Source: Siphonodentalium dalli | Lineage: Eukaryota; Mollusca; Scaphopoda; Gadilida; Siphonodentaliidae | Reading direction: 5' to 3' | Assembly (NCBI GenBank): GCA_032622095.1 | Contig: CP136061.1 | Span: 50,543,762 to 50,607,761, forward strand | Length of the DNA: 64,000 nt | In this document: piece by piece, positions 12,201-22,649 of the stretch | Layout: the number at the start of each line of letters is the position of its first letter | Numbering within the stretch: position 1 is the stretch's first letter | The notes under the pieces: generated by a model | Told to the model about the DNA's origin: nothing | What the model saw: the letters and a program-made list of their open reading frames with translations, nothing else | Databases searched by the model: none | Translations under genes and position numbers: made by a program

Positions 12201-15200
12201 TCGGTGTTGAATACACAGTGTTGAGGATCTGTATTGGATTAGTATCTACCTTGAGTAATGAGTACGTCGACTTGCATCTCCTCTGAGAGATTCAGAGTTG
12301 AATACACTGTGTTAAGGCCGCATACAATAGAATTAATATATACCTTGAGTATGTCGGCTTGCATCTCCTCTGAGAGATTCGGAGTTGAATACAATGTTAA
12401 TAGAATTAGTATCTACCTTGAGTATGTCGACTTGAATCTCCTCTGAGAGATTCGGAGTTGAATACACAGTGTTAATACAATTAGTATATACCTTGAGTAT
12501 GTCGACTTGCATCTCCTCTGAGAGATTCGGTGTTGAATACACAGTGTTAATAGAATTAGTATATACCTTGAGTATGTCGACTTGCATCTCCTCTGAGAGA
12601 TTCGGAGTTGAATACACAGTGTTAATACAATTAATATATACCTTGAGTATGTCGACTTGCATCTCCTCTGAGAGATTCGGAGTTGAATACACAGTGTTAA
12701 TACAATTAATATATACCTTGAGTATGTCGACTTGCATCTCCTCTGAGAGATTTGGTGTCGAATACACAGTGTTAATAGAATTAATATATACCTTGAGTAT
12801 GTCGACTTGCTCCTCTGAGAGATTCGGAGTAGAATACACAGTGTTAAGGTCGCATACAATATAATAAATATCTACCTTGAGTATGTCGGCTTGCATCTCC
12901 TCTGAGAGATTCGGAGTTGAATACACAGTGTTAATAGAATTAGTATCTACCTTGAGTATGTCGGCTTGCATCTCCTCTGAGAGATTCGGAGTTGAATACA
13001 GTGTTAATAGAATTAGTATCTACCTTGAGTATGTCGACTTGCATCTCCTCTGAGAGATTCGGAGTTGAATACACAGTGTTAATAGAATTAATATTAATAC
13101 AATTAATATATACCTTGAGTATGTCGACTTGCATCTCCTCTGAGAGATTTGGTGTCGAATACAGTGTTAATAGAATTAATATATACCTTGAGTATGTCGA
13201 CTTGCATCTCCTCTGAGAGATTCGGAGTTGAATACACAGTGTTAATACAATTAATATCTACCTTGACTATGTCGACTTGCATCTCCTCTGAGAGATTCGG
13301 AGTTGAATACACAGTGTTAAGGATCTGTATTGGATTAGTATCTACCTTGACTATGTCGACTTGCATCTCCTCTGGGAGATTCGGAGTTGAATACACAGTG
13401 TTAAGGATCTGTATTGGATTAGTATCTACCTTGAGTACGTTGACTTTCATCTCCTCTGAGAGATTCGGAGTTGAATACACAGTGTTAATAGAATAATATC
13501 TACCTTGAGTATGTCAACTTGCATCTCCTCTGAGAGATTCGGAGTTGAATACACAGTATTAAGGATCTGTATTGGAAACCATGTCTCCTCCTCTTCCATC
13601 TCCATGCTAGACTGGAAACGTTCATCTTTTAAAAGAAACTGGAAAAGAAAGCGTTAAAAGTTCACAACTGTTTTCATGCTCAAATCACTGAATATCCAAT
13701 GAAACCGAATAAAGTGTACCACTGATGAAACATAACAACCACATAAATTGTATATATCAGACAATATGAAACCTAATAATGAAATTGATGTTGCCTTACA
13801 TTTAAAGGTACTCAATCTGATTTGTTAGTACCCATATCATCAGATTCCAATAACAATGTTTTTTTAAATGCTACTCCAGTAATCAGAACCGATTATTTGC
13901 CCAAAAATAATGCTAACCACAGTCAACTATAGTATAAAATTACCCAAAACATCAAAACCTGTTATTTATCAACATTTTGTTCGACGAAATTTTGCAGGTT
14001 TGTCAAATATCTGACACAAAAAAGCCACTTGATTTTAGAGTTATCCATCTTCATCAGCAATTAACGCTCGGATTATGTAATCTTTTTGTTTTGCTACTGG
14101 TAGCATTCATTGTGAACAATATTTAAGCTACAAACTTTTTAAAATATCTAACCTTCACTATAACGTAGCCTAATATCCATTTATATCGAACCTTGTGATA
14201 TATTGATCAATTTTAATGTTGAAACATTTTGCTCACCTCGATCCCTTTCAAAGATAGGCTGGTGAATCTCTTCACCCTCGATTCGAGAGCAAGTTGGAAT
14301 GGGTTAAGGCATTTCTCCCTCAAAACATATGCAGGTGTGCTTGTCAATGCATCAGGATTGTTCAGGGTTTCTGAAAATGTTCAAAGTTAATTTTGTATGT
14401 GTGACAAAATATTTTCCAAACCTACCAACAATTGAAATGTAGAACGTTCTGCTGAAGAATTTCAGCAACATTTTATTATTAACTAAAATAAATGTGACTA
14501 CTTTTCTGTGCAGGTTTTTTGCAGTACCTTACTCGTATTTAAATTTGCGCAGTACTTTTTTTCGCGCACCCATCAGTGCGCAAATTTAAAACTGAGCGAA
14601 AAATAATACGACTCTCAAGTTTAATCTAAATCACAGTCCTAGGAATAGAAGAAGGCTATATTGCTGAATTTACATAGTTTATGAACGGTTGAATAAACAA
14701 TTACGCCTATAAATGTATGCATACGTTTACATTCGGCCAACCGCTATCAAGAACATTGATCATAATACCAAGCAACAAATCATGGTAACATAGACGTTTA
14801 AAATGATCGTAGAAGTAATACTATATATAATATCCCAGTTCGCCACAAAATTATGACGTATGTACATGTAGTTACTAGTTTATAATGTCAACACGATGTG
14901 AATGCGACGCGATTGTGTTTAATATACACATACAATGACTAAGAACCGAAACTCTCATCAGCTTCAAGACATATGAAAATATCACAGAACTATTACGAAA
15001 ATAGTTTTGTCAGTCTCGAATTCGCGCAGTTAGGTGCGTGAATTTAAAGTGCACGAATTCAAAACTGAGCAAAAAATAGTACTGCGTGAATTTAAATACG
15101 AGTAAGGTATCACAGGCATTGCCTGATCAGAAAACTTAGCAGAAATAGTTTTATTCTGCCATTTGCAGAATGAGGTCCCCATAGGATGAATTTAGTGTTG

Positions 15201-16536
15201 ATATCCCATACAGTGGGGTAGCATCACCAAATTCACCATTCTGCTTGGACCTCAACTATGGTAGACCTAGGATCAGATTGAAGTTCCCCAGTTGAAGTTG
15301 GTGATGTTCACCCATTTGTCACCTCAATTATGCATTTTATCTTCTGCAAATTAGGGGATATACAAACTGAACAGAAGGGAAAAAGTAACTAAAAGAATGT
15401 CAATTTGAAACTATAGATACTTCCCAGAAGATGAGGCCTAAGCAGAATGAGGGTGAATTTGGTGATGCTAGCATCACGACATTCGCCTTCTGGTGACCTC
15501 ATTCTGCAAATGTCATACACACTGAATTCAGGTTTGACAACACAATTTGATACTTCTTTGAAAGCCCTTGTGATGGTCAACATCCATACCAAATTTCATT
15601 GTAAAAAACAACCAGTGGCAGAGATATCGACCTGGACAAACAGACAGACACACATGAACCAGTATACAGTACAAGTCTGAGTTTAGTACCAGTCATTTGC
15701 AGAAAAAAGTCCCCCAGGGTGTGAATTTAGTGACGCTATACTGCAAAGTGGGCTAGCATCACCAAATTCACCCTCTGGGGAGTCATTATGCTTAGGCCTC
15801 ATCTGCTATGGGAGACATAGACTCAGATTGAAGTTCCCAAATGGTGAATTTGTGTTAGGCCAAAACAAAAAACTTCTCTGTTTCCGATAACAATGGGATA
15901 ATTTTCCAGACAGGCAGGCAGGGATTTTTTTTTTTTTAAACCTTTCAGCCGTAAGTGATATAATAGTGTAGTTACAGTCCCATGGAATATGGTAGATCAA
16001 TGTGCATTGAAAATGAGCCAATCATTGGGTAAAAACATGCTGTCCCTTGAATTCATTCACTCTGCAGTATGATCTCTACCAATAACTGACTTATTTTTGC
16101 TTTCGGGATTGGGGAAAAAACAATAAATATTCACATTGACACTGTAACAGGTAACTTAACCACACCAGAATTATGGGTAACTTTTCAGGATATAGTCCGA
16201 AATATGGCTTGCTGCCATTCATCGGAAAGCTCTCACAGAGAGCTTTCCGATGAATGGCAACAAGCCATATTTCCGACTAAATCCTGAAAAGTTACCCATA
16301 ATTCTTCTGTGGTTAAGGAGTCGATTATTTAGGGCATTACTGTATTTAAAGACAAAACACTGACAAATGATAGTGATTATATTTCAGGAGACTAAATTGT
16401 TTGTCAATTGTATTTCAAACAATCCAGAACAATGCATTATGTAGCACATACCCACAGCACTGTCACATGCTTCTTTAATGTGCCCAAATTTCGCTGATGA
16501 CTCTCGGCCCAACTGGGTCAACAAATCTTCAATCAT
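3175..16536 (-). CDS. ARFGEF3: ARFGEF3 (BIG3/KIAA1244) ortholog, first five coding exons; partial
   Basis: Five minus-strand exons, each bounded by AG and GT with matching phases, give about 179 codons: 16536-16452, 14370-14237, 13638-13504, 9961-9893 and 3288-3175. The joined protein follows the N-terminus of vertebrate ARFGEF3 as I recall it: a start like EEILRKLQKEAS, then VLREKCL.P.QLALES, then KLL.DERF followed by QILN.V..TP.L.E..QV.I.K, then VETY. In vertebrates BIG3 is a large Sec7-family-related protein of the trans-Golgi and secretory granules, built on HEAT-like helices. These exons would form its N-terminal dimerisation region, so the catalytic-like domain is not in view. The gene continues beyond position 1. 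Exon 3 is followed in its intron by an array of partial copies of its own 3' end. Assignment comes from remembered family similarity, with no database search. Confidence 0.87.
3478..3877 (+). mobile_element. TTAA double-hairpin MITE (family A), copy 1
   Basis: TTAA at both ends with termini CCCTTTACCCAACA and TGTTGGGTAAAGGG. Inside are two near-perfect palindromes of about 70 bp built on CCAATGCATTCTCTTATATA and TGCGAGTCGACC. The right arm carries GGCCGGTTTTGGCCGG. The TTAA target and CCC/GGG termini are those of piggyBac-type elements. There is no coding capacity. Confidence 0.92.
5775..6177 (+). mobile_element. Family A MITE, copy 2
   Basis: TTAA-flanked, same ends and both palindromes as copy 1, differing by a few bases. 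It sits in ARFGEF3 intron 4. Confidence 0.92.
6439..6775 (+). mobile_element. Family A MITE, copy 3 (internally shortened)
   Basis: Same termini, but the A/T-rich spacer between the two palindromes is reduced from about 75 bp to about 15 bp. The hairpins are therefore almost adjacent. Confidence 0.9.
7989..8324 (+). CDS. Exon-like ORF carried inside the piggyBac-like element
   Basis: The ATG at 7989 opens MALLNICVIENGHVLIPWRI and continues through an acidic region and SKRKRDEFDSVSMELKAAEV to ADIFG. There a GTAATAC donor-like site (about 8225) suggests that the real coding part ends and the rest reads into intron. A GC-rich stretch upstream resembles a 5' leader. It could be an accessory protein of the transposon or a captured host first exon. 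I do not recognise the family. Confidence 0.45.
   Translation: MALLNICVIENGHVLIPWRIINIDTSDTTQTFADNFMKDNSVHCECDESSVNVSVSKRKRDEFDSVSMELKAAEVADIFGNTCLQMDYLHLPFTFYFTLKFQSKSKQPVIF
8463..8597. repeat. Long hairpin inside the piggyBac-like element
   Basis: Two 57-bp arms are near-perfect inverse copies (GTACATGTATGGCAAATTGA and its complement) with a loop of about 20 bp. This resembles a small hairpin MITE inserted in the larger element. Confidence 0.85.
9408..9626 (+). mobile_element. TTAA MITE family B, copy 1
   Basis: TTAA at both ends, with the left terminus CCCTTTCATGATGGGAGC. Shorter, more diverged hairpins resemble family A (GTGCATTCTC, TATATGCGAG). The internal ACCTTGACCTTGTAAGCC block seen in other copies is degraded here. 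Confidence 0.75.
9893..9961 (-). CDS. ARFGEF3: ARFGEF3 coding exon 4
   Basis: A short exon of 23 codons in phase 0, with a CTTTTTCAG acceptor and a CAA|GTAAGT donor. It begins MLLNVVFVTSWCMNS and ends VIIRVTQ. Length and position match the family segment VLLCITYTPTF...KIAE one for one, although identity is modest. It bridges the arrays-bearing intron 3 and intron 4 (9892-3289), which holds several transposons. Confidence 0.75.
10530..10680. repeat. Imperfect inverted repeat
   Basis: The arms around GTGGGTATAGTGCCCAGTGG and CCCATTGGGTACTATACCCA form a diverged hairpin in ARFGEF3 intron 3. It is probably an old hairpin MITE. Confidence 0.6.
11360..13503 (-). repeat. Donor-side minisatellite: about 27 units derived from the end of ARFGEF3 exon 3 and its 5' splice site
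   Basis: The 75-bp unit, read on the minus strand, contains 57 nt of exon 3 (coding NTVYSTPNLSEEMQVDILK), the exon's 5' splice site (AAG|GTAGAT or AAG|GTATAT) and 18 nt of intron start. Some units are about 87 bp because of a 12-bp extension. A few retain more exon, including GATCTGTATTGGA on the plus strand, which matches the QILN codons. Most units are multiples of three, so long minus-strand frames run through the array. A recurring 4-bp deletion (ACAC) breaks the frame in some units, and the exon-proximal unit is 74 bp. The array lies in intron 3. Confidence 0.95.
13504..13638 (-). CDS. ARFGEF3: ARFGEF3 coding exon 3, parent of the donor-side minisatellite
   Basis: Forty-five codons in phase 0, from a TCTTTTCCAG acceptor to CTCAAG|GTAGAT. 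It reads FLLKDERF, a Met/Glu-rich linker, then QILNTVYSTPNLSEEMQV and DILK, matching the KLL.EERF and QILN..K.TPSL.E.LQVE.MK region of vertebrate BIG3. The last 57 nt plus the donor and 18 nt of intron are repeated about 27 times immediately downstream at 11360-13503. This copy is taken as the real exon because it alone has the upstream half and an acceptor. Confidence 0.9.
13803..14063 (+). repeat. Dispersed repeat family L, copy 1
   Basis: About 250 bp shared with 56280-56526, including AAAGGTACTCAATCTGATT, GCCCAAAAATAATGCTA and AGCCACTTGATTTTAGAGTT. No terminal structure was determined. Confidence 0.8.
14237..14370 (-). CDS. ARFGEF3: ARFGEF3 coding exon 2
   Basis: The acceptor is a CATTTTCAG-type site and the donor is GAG|GTGAGC. 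The leading two bases complete a split Glu codon from exon 1, then 44 codons follow. The diagnostic stretch is AYVLREKCLNPFQLALESR, very close to the matching vertebrate BIG3 segment. It ends in phase 0 at KGIE. The strong match and the splice phases leave little doubt. Confidence 0.9.
14525..15109. mobile_element. 585-bp MITE with long inverted ends
   Basis: The left end TACCTTACTCGTATTTAAAT and the right end ATTTAAATACGAGTAAGGTA are inverse copies. Similarity runs about 60-80 bp inward (CGCAGTACTTTTTTTCGC). It lies between ARFGEF3 exons 2 and 1. Confidence 0.8.
15150..15860. repeat. Hairpin repeat family D, copy 1 (rearranged)
   Basis: Several partial hairpins built on GCAGAATGAGGTCCCC, GTGAATTTAGTGATGCTA and ATTCACCCTCTGGGGACCTC. 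The middle is expanded relative to the compact copy at 45245-45505. Confidence 0.7.
16146..16342. mobile_element. TA-flanked hairpin MITE family E, copy 1
   Basis: Near-perfect hairpin with arms of about 85 bp around AGCTCTCACAGAGAGCT (GCCATTCATCGGAAAGCTCT and its complement). The right end is GGGCATTACTG|TA. The left end is decayed. It is about 110 bp from the end of ARFGEF3 exon 1. Confidence 0.85.
16452..16536 (-). CDS. ARFGEF3: ARFGEF3 coding exon 1 (start codon)
   Basis: The ATG reads from 16536 downward and opens MIEDLLTQLGRESSAKFG, followed by an IKEACDSAV segment. An in-frame TGA lies 21 nt upstream (16557-16555), which fixes this ATG as the start. The exon ends after 28 codons plus one base at a GTATGT donor. 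The 5' leader may itself begin at a TTGTAG acceptor just upstream, in which case an untranslated exon lies further right. Confidence 0.85.
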
Positions 16537-16549
16537 CTCTGTTAAGCTG

Positions 16550-16558
16550 TTATCTCAT
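16550..16558 (-). promoter_or_regulatory. Two-codon upstream ORF before the ARFGEF3 start
   Basis: On the minus strand ATG AGA TAA ends 13 nt before the main ATG. If the leader exon includes it, this minimal Met-Arg uORF could reduce or condition initiation at the main start. A possible splice acceptor sits directly before it, so its presence in the mRNA is uncertain. Confidence 0.35.
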
Positions 16559-16616
16559 CTACAAATATTAAAGTAAAGTGTTTAAAATATCTACATCATA
16601 GCCATTATTAAAGTAA

Positions 16617-17060
16617 GGCCAAAACAAACAAATTATTTGAGTCTCATACAATTTTTTTTCTGAATCAATCAGAATCAATGAGGGAGGGAGGTCTTTATTT
16701 GTTTTTTTTTTGTGCACATCAAAACTTTGTAAGCATGGTTCATGATAGCTTCCATTGTCTAGTAATAGTCCGAAAATGTAGAGATAACTTTGTTTTGTAT
16801 ATACATGTACACTCAATCTGATATAAAAATTACATTGTGCTACTAGTATACCTGTATGGCAGGGATTATCAATAATGTTATAATGCCCCCGACTATTTAC
16901 AATTGTTATTGTTGTCTATAAATTGACACCTCTTCAATATAACATGTGATCCTAAAGCTAGTGCCTTTCAATTGTTCTGGAGTTACAATTAGTACACCAG
17001 ACTATGAGGATCAGTTATTCATTTTCTTCAATGTACATGTAGTCATCTACTTAATGTTCT
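16617..17060 (+). mobile_element. Truncated Harbinger-like element near ARFGEF3 exon 1
   Basis: Begins TAA|GGCCAAAACAAACAAATT and is colinear with 46895-47588 (CAATGAGGGAGGGAGG, GTCTAGTAATA, TAATGCCCC.GACTATTTAC). The right terminus is missing or rearranged. Confidence 0.65.
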
Positions 17061-17199
17061 ATTTCACTATGTGTATATATGATAGTAAATTTATCCATAA
17101 CAGAGAATATGTTAAGAGTTCATGTATATTGCAATTAATGCTCAATACATATGGAACTGTTGGTAAAAACATACCAAATTAATTTTGAATTTTTTTTTT

Positions 17200-19046
17200 T
17201 TTAAATTCGGCCCCAAATGAAATCGGCCCCACATGAAGTCAGCCCCATATATAACAGAAATAATGTTTAAAATCATTCTTTATTTATTTGATGATATGAA
17301 ATATAAATGACAAAATACTAATAATAATATTGACAATATAAATAACATGATAATACATTAATTAACAATCAATTCAAATGACGTCATCGTCACTGCCGTT
17401 GTCAGTTATGGGCCCTGAAATCTCCGCAATCCTTCTGAGTAGCTGGCTTGTGGTCAAATCTCTGTCACTATATATAGCTTCCAGAGGTTGAATATTTGAC
17501 CCTGCACATGTGTGGTTTGGCTCTGTTGGATTCTACATAGCTTCTTCTCTCTCACTAGTTTTTGATGTACATGTAGGCCAGTGCAGGGGGATTAACTTTG
17601 CCTCGGAATGCATAAGTGGCACCAACACATAGAAAGCAAATTTGCGCTACCTCCCTTCTGTATCATTGTTGGTTCTGATTGACTGATTGCTTTATTTTCT
17701 TCACGGTATATCGGCAGTTCAATATTATCGCGACAGGTAATGTGACTGATAACCAATCAAACATTCTCACACAAATGCTGTGAATTTGAATATGTTGTGA
17801 CTTTTTGTCAATCGAAGCATATCTACCAAATATGACACTGGACAGTTAATCCAAACATTGTGCTGGATTAATGATACGACGTGCTCACTGAGTGCTTTAT
17901 TTAGTCAGGCAGTCCATGTTTACGTGCCTGGCACGGTCCACACACGCATGTGACAGGATGATTCAAGTTTTACTTTATGTTGTCTATGGTACGGTATACA
18001 ATTAGGTGCTGTGCTTATATTATCTCCCCTCTAGCATGTGTGCTCAACCTGTACTCCCGTGTCTGGAATAAACGTGCATGCACCTTTAGCAAACTTTGGA
18101 AATATTCCACCCTGCATGAAGCTTATTCCAGTCTGCACATTTTTATTATTTCGTTTCTATTAATTTTGGAAGACAGGCCGACAATGTTTTTTGCCACAAC
18201 ATATCTTGATCGATCGAGTATTGTTTATAAAATCCCGGCACTGTACTAGTGTGTCAATATACTACAAATATTGTTGACCGGCAGACCGGGAGTCGCATGT
18301 GTGAGCCGAAGTCCCGGGACTTCTGAAACATCGGTGGGAAAATTTATTTTAAAAATTAAAATGCGCAAAGCGCAATGCTCTCTATTACATTTCCAGTACC
18401 GTATTTTTAAAGAGAAATCACTCAGCAATTTTGATCGTGATAAGTTATATTTAACCCACAGCCATTTGCCATGTAGAGGGCAACAAAAAAGCAATATTCA
18501 CGAACCAGGATTGTGCTAATTAACCAATGGAAGTATGCAGTTGTACTGCGTGCATCATACGTCATACAGAAAAATCGATAACCAGGTGCCTGGACTGCAC
18601 TAGCTAACCAATGGATATGCAATTGTACAATACACACTAAATGTAAGTCAAATGCTATTATCTGCGCTTGACTCTCGGATGGCGACTCGTGGAATCAGCG
18701 AGCCGCTGTTGTTTGGGAAGTTGTATACGATAAAAGTAAATATAAAGTGATAATTTCTACTGCACTTACGGTAAACATGAAAAGAAATATATGTTGTTTT
18801 ATTACTAGGAAGTGATACTTTTTCTGAAATTAATGTTTTTATTGTTGCAATTGAACACGAAACGAGCGGTGACATGGTTATGAGGGGAAATGGGTGGGCT
18901 CGTTTTATGAAATTTATCAACCAGCTTTCCATACTTGTCAATTATATACTAAGTAGGGGTGGGGATATTTGTTTTCGGGGTTTTTGACACAAATTTCCAA
19001 CAACTGTGGTTCCTGCACTGCAATATCTACAGAATAACAGATACCA
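17200..19046. other. Intergenic stretch between the divergent genes
   Basis: No exon, clear transposon end or tandem repeat was identified beyond a short CGGCCCCA-type triplication at 17205-17250. The ARFGEF3 promoter could lie here if its leader contains an intron. Confidence 0.4.
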
Positions 19047-19307
19047 TTAGGCCTATAAAACAAAATACCTTTGTTTCCCCTAACGGAGCTGAAATATATA
19101 GGTGCGGGTGGGCGGGATATTTTTTATTTTTTTGAAATCGCCCGAAAGTTCTCACTTTCCCGTGTATATATACATGTCAGGTGTGATTTCAATGCTGGAA
19201 GCTTCATTATGATATTGGAAGGAGATCAGCAAGACACAAGACATAAAATAGAATAGCATAGTATTTATTTGTATTTAAAATCACAAAGTACAATAAAAAG
19301 TAAATAT

Positions 19308-19547
19308 TCAATACCAATTCAATAAAAAATATCCTATACCAACATATGCTACCATTTTTACTTTAAAAGTGTTTAAAATATCGCCAACAAAACACTCATT
19401 TTCAACGTTAAACGTTTCCTTTGAATCCAAGTCCAAACTACTGCATTTAACGACAACGTTGTCCGTAAAACTCATATGGTGTTCTTGAAACACGTGTAAA
19501 AACTTCTTAGCATGTGAAACTACGGTAAATTTGTTTACCGCGTCCAT
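19308..19547 (-). CDS. Exon-like ORF inside the Harbinger-like element
   Basis: Minus-strand ATG at 19547 opens MDAVNKFTVVSHAKKFLHVF and continues with EHHMSFTDNVVVKCSSLDLD to a lysine-rich end near a GTAGCATA donor-like site (about 19340). Codon usage looks protein-like, but the family is unknown. It may be an accessory gene exon of the element or captured host sequence. Confidence 0.35.
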   Translation of the reverse strand: MDAVNKFTVVSHAKKFLHVFQEHHMSFTDNVVVKCSSLDLDSKETFNVENECFVGDILNTFKVKMVAYVGIGYFLLNWY

Positions 19548-19645
19548 GAGAGAACTTTTAGATACTTTAGCCCTAACACACTGCTGCTAACCATGATTTG
19601 TGACGCCATGACATAGGTGAATATTCCTGTTTTGATGGAAGTTTT

Positions 19646-21075
19646 AGTGATGAGCCGATTGTCAAATAGACCTATGCGCCGATTATTTGAGATCACAATC
19701 GGCCGATTCAGGTGCCGATTCCTATTATTGTAATAATTATACCAGAATATTTTATATGTGTTATATAATACTTAGAATTAGAAGCAAGCAACAACCGTAG
19801 TAATATGCCAGTACAAAGTATATATACATGAGTATACGTTTGGGTAAGTATAGGTAGGTATGGGCGGACTTGTGATCGAATACAGGCACATGTCCTGCAG
19901 AGGCTGTGGTACGGGGCCTCGGTGTATTTATGTAATGTATTGTATCGACGATGCAATGCATTAACTTTCCCATGTATTCCAGGCTATTCCACAACAAATA
20001 GTTTGAAAGTTTGATGTAGCCACGTGCATGACGACATATCCACGGCCCGTTTTTGATAACAATTCATCAAACGGCATTTTTCTTTGACCCCAATTCAAAG
20101 ACATCACATCAAAGCAAATGAGCCGACTGAACTAGTTGCAAGTTACACCATGTTCACGTCAATTTCGCAGACATGCACGATTTGATTGTCGATTTCGGCA
20201 TGGTCATCAAAATAATCATTGGTGGTGACCTATACGTGACGTCACATGAGGCTGACTGGATGGAATGACATTGTCTTCGACTATTTAAAGTTAATCATTA
20301 ATGGAAAGTTGTGTTGGGTGAAAGACTTTCAAAAGATTATTACAGATAGTAAAATTAATAAATAAATTTCTTTAATATCTGACTATTAATGCTTGTACAG
20401 TTTTTATTCCTGCGTCCTGACAACTGATCAGTACACATGTTATAATATGCTCAATTTAATTGAACAAGCAGTGAAGTCAGCTGCGCAATTAAATGTCACG
20501 TGACATGCACTTTCGGTTTCTACAGTTTATCCCTGTTTTACGCTGTGTGTACTATATAGATAGATTTGTTGTGCTGCGTATGCATACATTTTGATTTTTG
20601 ATAGTCTGACATACATAAATAAAAATGTCTACATGTTGATAACGAACAATAAAGTTACGTATCGGCCTACATGAGTCCCATGAGATGTAATTTGTGTACA
20701 TCATCATATAATTTATGATTACGCGCAATCACGGCGTCATCATCGAAGCCTGGCTCTAACCCAAAGTGTCACGTGCTTCCCTGCGATCCCCACTGTAATA
20801 TATTGTTCAAACATAGACCCAGGTACGGCCGGTGTATTGAAGAGGAGATGGCTGTATATCAAGTTTGTGTTTGGTAAATCACTTTCCCCATGTTTACTGG
20901 TCATTTATTCAACAAAACATCGTCATATTTAAAACAGTTTATTGAAGAAAAACAAGCACCTGATTTCTATTTAGACAATCGGAAATGCCGATGTTGAAAC
21001 CCGACTCCCCGAGTACCGATTGTCATCCGATGGGCCACAATCGGCCGGTTCCGATTGTCGGCTCATCATGCACTA
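19646..21075. mobile_element. Nested hAT-like non-autonomous element
   Basis: The left end AGTGATGAGCCGATTGTC and the right end in reverse complement TAGTGCATGATGAGCCGACA are similar. Flanking 8-mers GAAGTTTT (19638-19645) and GAAGATTT (21076-21083) differ by one base, fitting an 8-bp hAT target. Subterminal regions are crowded with CCGAT/ATCGG motifs. Confidence 0.65.
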
Positions 21076-22649
21076 GAAGATTTAAACGAAAACGATGTAT
21101 TTTTTATTTTCCGTGGGCGCCGCCATTTTACGAAATGCGTCCGGACGTCGAGTCATTAGAAACGGGACTATTATAAAGCGACGAACTGAGACAAACAGCG
21201 TCGGCAGCTATTTTCTTTTATTTTCGAAAAAATAAAAATAAAAAAAAGGTTTTAATAGGTCACGGTGCGGGCGGGTTAGGGGAAACAAAGGTATTTTTTT
21301 TTTAGGCCTTACCAAAACAGAGCGTGTCATTATCAGCACGATGTTCGATGAATTAATACTATTTAGAACGCCCTGAAAAAATATGTTAATGAATTTCAGA
21401 ATGAAATGATAATAGTCAGTATCATGATATCTCATGACATGAGACTGATGAGTGTTTTTGAAAAATAAAAAAATTCCTTCCTGAATTTCCTTGTAAGTTG
21501 CGACTTCAAAATCAACTTTTCTATGAGGGTAATCAAAGATGATTTAAAAAAAACATAATCACTGCATATCACAAAGTTGTCATGCAAACGCATGCAGATA
21601 TATATATGTAATTAAGTGCCTTTTTAAGCGTAAATCTGTGATATCTGGTAAGAAAAGTCATTTATTTTTTTTCGTGTCACTTAGATCAATAAAAATCAAG
21701 GACGACAACTCGATGACGGTCTTTATAAACGGAACCCTTTACAGCGCGTAACCAAGAATGCCAACTGGCACCTAAAGGACTGTATCATAAATTATAATTT
21801 TGCATCCTGAACCGAACAACTTGTGCGCGACTGCAAATGAACAGAACAATTTTGTTTCTATCCATCTAATTTTACGTAGCTTTGCAATGTTCATTGCTCA
21901 GCAAAAAATAAAACAGGAATACATGGTATATAATTATGTGATATACATGTAACAGATAACAGATTAACATGAATTGTAAAGATATATAAATATCAAATTA
22001 TTTGATTTATTACTGGACAATGGTCAACTGCAGAAGGATGTGATGTACCAAGTGGTACATAACCACTACCACAGTTGACCAATGCCCAGCATGAGTATGG
22101 CGTTTATATAGGGTATGAGACTGTAAAGGAGTTGTCCGACACTAACAGGTGACCAAAAACCACCGGGGATAGCATAAGAAAACAGTCCTAAGACCATTTA
22201 TTTACATTATGGTCCCCAATGGATTCAGACCACATGAGAGACAGGAACATACCCATACGCTTCCTACCATCACAAACTACTGATTTAAAAATATATTTAT
22301 TTTTTATTTAACCAATGAAATGCAAATGGTATGTTGAAATTAAAGTCACGATAGGTGACAGTGAGCTAAACGGCACATATTTTCCACTAGAGTTAAAAAA
22401 CACACTGGAGAGATATATCGATTAAAATAGGTGAGAGGGTGTCTTTGACTATTGTGTAGGTTCGGTGGCTATGTGGTTATGATAAGGCTAGCACCAACTT
22501 ATCGCAGTGTACCATGGACAGTAAGGTGATGTTATTCCCTTCGACCTGGATGACACCGTTCGATCACGTACTACGACACCACAGTCAAGGGTTACCCTCA
22601 CCCTAGTCATTAAATAAAAGTTATATACAGAGCAAACTCTCCTAAGTGT

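Larger units (their letters stand above)
19050..21308. mobile_element. Harbinger-like element enclosing a hAT-like element
   Basis: TTA flanks at 19047-19049 and 21309-21311. The left end GGCCTATAAAACAAAATACC, and the right end in reverse complement GGCCTAAAAAAAAAATACC, both continue TTTGTTTCCCCTAAC. The outer element's own sequence is 19050-19645 plus 21076-21308. Confidence 0.75.

Noticed and set aside
11446-13480. Long open frames on both strands (up to 212 codons) with regular 25-residue repeats, as if a repeat protein gene
   Set aside because: The frames arise because the minisatellite period is a multiple of three. The peptide is exon 3's own end repeated, interrupted by frame-breaking 4-bp deletions, with no independent start or splice structure.
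11360-13503. CRISPR-like array of direct repeats
   Set aside because: There are no unique spacers. The whole unit repeats, it sits in a metazoan intron and no cas genes exist.
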